Source: Oscillospiraceae bacterium (GTDB taxonomy: Bacteria > Bacillota > Clostridia > Oscillospirales > Oscillospiraceae). Taken from it: 5,282 bases of DNA. Below, piece after piece: positions 4,345 through 5,282 of this stretch. Within the stretch, counting starts at the first letter, position 1. Every line of letters starts with the position of its first letter. A model generated the notes under the pieces. That model saw nothing but the letters and a program-made list of their open reading frames with translations, had not been told where the DNA came from and ran no database searches. The DNA lies in contig JAHHSE010000107.1 in the NCBI GenBank assembly GCA_020025395.1, forward strand, positions 1 through 5,282. The letters are read 5' to 3'. The position numbers and the translations under genes were made by a program.

Positions 4345-5282
4345 AGATCATGGTGGGCCTTTTGAAGCTGGTCCGCCCTCTGGCCCATGTGATGGTTCTC
4401 TGTGTCCTGCTGGGTACTCTGGGCTTTTTCTGCGCCATTGCCATCACCGTGCTGGCGGCAGACCTTCTTTTGATCGCCGCTGAAAGCGCTCCATGGTCTC
4501 TGACCTTTTCTGCGGCGGCGGCAGCTATGGGGGTCTGCGCAGTGGCGAGGGCAGTTCTCCGATATGGGGAGCAGACCTGCGGACACTATATCGCATTCAA
4601 ACTGCTGGCCATCCTCCGGGATCGTCTTTTTGCCGCTCTGCGCCGACTGGCCCCCGCCAAGCTGGAGGGTCGGGGACGGGGAGATCTGATCGCCTTGATT
4701 ACCGGGGACATTGAGCTGCTGGAGGTGTTTTACGCCCACACCATCGCTCCCGTCTGCATTGCGGTGCTGGTGTCCGTGAGCATGAGTCTGTTCATTGGCA
4801 GTTTGAATCCTGTGCTGGGAGGGGCGGCGGTCCTCTTCTACCTGGCAGTGGGCTGTGTAATCCCTCTGTGTACCGCCTCCATGGGCAGACGGGAGGGGAT
4901 GGAGGCCCGAAATCGGCTGGCTCAGCTCAACAGCTATTTTTTGGAAAGTCTCCGGGGCATCCGGGAGACGCTGCAATATGGCTGTGGGGAGGACCGGGCC
5001 GGAGAGATCGAAGAACGAACCCGGGAGCTTGGCGAGCTTCAGCGGAAGCTCAAGAGCCATGAGGGAGCCGCCTCCGCCTGGTCCGGAGGGGCAGTCATCG
5101 GCCTGACTCTGATGATGCTGGGGGTTGGTCTGGCCTTACGGGTCTCCTTTCCTGTCCTGCTTCTGTCCACGGTATCACTCTCCGCATCCTTTGGGCCGGT
5201 GCTGGCTTTGGCCAACCTGTCGGGCACCATGGACCAGGTTCTGGCCTCCGGGGAGCGGGTCCTGGCCCTGCTGGAGGAGCAG
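4326..5282 (+). CDS. CydC-like ABC transporter half-subunit, 3'-truncated by the window
   Basis: The frame runs open to the last base, giving 319 residues that cover the membrane domain only; the expected ATPase domain lies beyond the window. AGGAGG (4313-4318) sits 7 bases before the ATG, and the start overlaps the previous gene by 19 bases, so translation is probably coupled. The sequence resembles CydC: RYGEQTCGHYIAFKLLAILRD (residues 79-99), GDLIALITGDIELLEVFYAHTI (119-140), a coupling-helix stretch SLRGIRETLQYG (208-219), and an ending like ASGERVLALLEEQ (307-319) leading to the ATPase. Hydrophobic helices lie near 20-50, 59-76, 140-160, 164-184, 253-272 and 276-298. H87 in EQTCGHYIAF aligns by eye with His85 of E. 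coli CydC (ERLVSHDATF), reported as a haem-contacting residue. It is the likely heterodimer partner of the preceding subunit; substrate and direction are unproven. Confidence 0.88.
   Translation, partial: MRRSGIKIMVGLLKLVRPLAHVMVLCVLLGTLGFFCAIAITVLAADLLLIAAESAPWSLTFSAAAAAMGVCAVARAVLRYGEQTCGHYIAFKLLAILRDRLFAALRRLAPAKLEGRGRGDLIALITGDIELLEVFYAHTIAPVCIAVLVSVSMSLFIGSLNPVLGGAAVLFYLAVGCVIPLCTASMGRREGMEARNRLAQLNSYFLESLRGIRETLQYGCGEDRAGEIEERTRELGELQRKLKSHEGAASAWSGGAVIGLTLMMLGVGLALRVSFPVLLLSTVSLSASFGPVLALANLSGTMDQVLASGERVLALLEEQ

Noticed and set aside
4119..5060. 313-codon open frame on the minus strand, plus shorter minus-strand frames at 3812-4447 and 2214-2834
   Set aside because: They lie antisense to well-recognised ABC transporter and DUF454 genes, have low-complexity Pro/Arg/His/Gln-rich translations, no family resemblance and no visible ribosome binding site. 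They are by-products of GC-rich codon use.

Overview
The window looks like chromosomal DNA from a GC-rich member of the Firmicutes, most likely a gut Clostridia of the Oscillospiraceae type (Flavonifractor or Pseudoflavonifractor-like). This placement is an inference. It rests on GC-rich coding sequence with strong AGGAGG-type ribosome binding sites, a consensus sigma-A promoter, and protein families whose sequence style matches clostridial homologues. No taxonomic marker gene is present.

Layout: the left edge (1-735) holds the C-terminal half of an AzgA-type NCS2 purine permease, followed by a strong 13-bp hairpin (767-798) that probably ends or stabilises its mRNA. A 607-base gene-free stretch (736-1342) follows. 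Its AT-rich middle is a control region: three matching 22-bp inverted repeats (AGGTTAG-like arms, 6-bp spacer, CTAACCT-like arms), one near-perfect sigma-A promoter (TTGACA, 17 bp, TATGAT at 1029-1057), and a terminator-like hairpin with a run of seven T just downstream of the predicted transcription start. The remaining ~200 bases are a GC-rich leader with a very long imperfect hairpin (1241-1305) and a consensus Shine-Dalgarno.

From 1343 to the right edge is a tightly packed, probably single operon on the + strand: a DtxR/MntR-type winged-helix regulator with an unrecognised ~170-residue C-terminal domain, a YbaN-like DUF454 membrane protein, and two half-transporters (membrane domain plus ATPase) resembling CydD and CydC. 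The second is cut by the window end. The last two junctions overlap by 11 and 19 bases.

Working model (inference): the regulator binds the AGGTTAG/CTAACCT repeats in front of its own operon and controls a CydDC-like heterodimeric ABC transporter plus a small membrane partner. DtxR relatives normally sense Fe(II) or Mn(II), but nearly all canonical metal ligands appear substituted here. The signal may therefore be something else, read by the C-terminal domain. A haem/porphyrin or low-molecular-weight thiol substrate is suggested by the CydDC resemblance but is not shown by this sequence.
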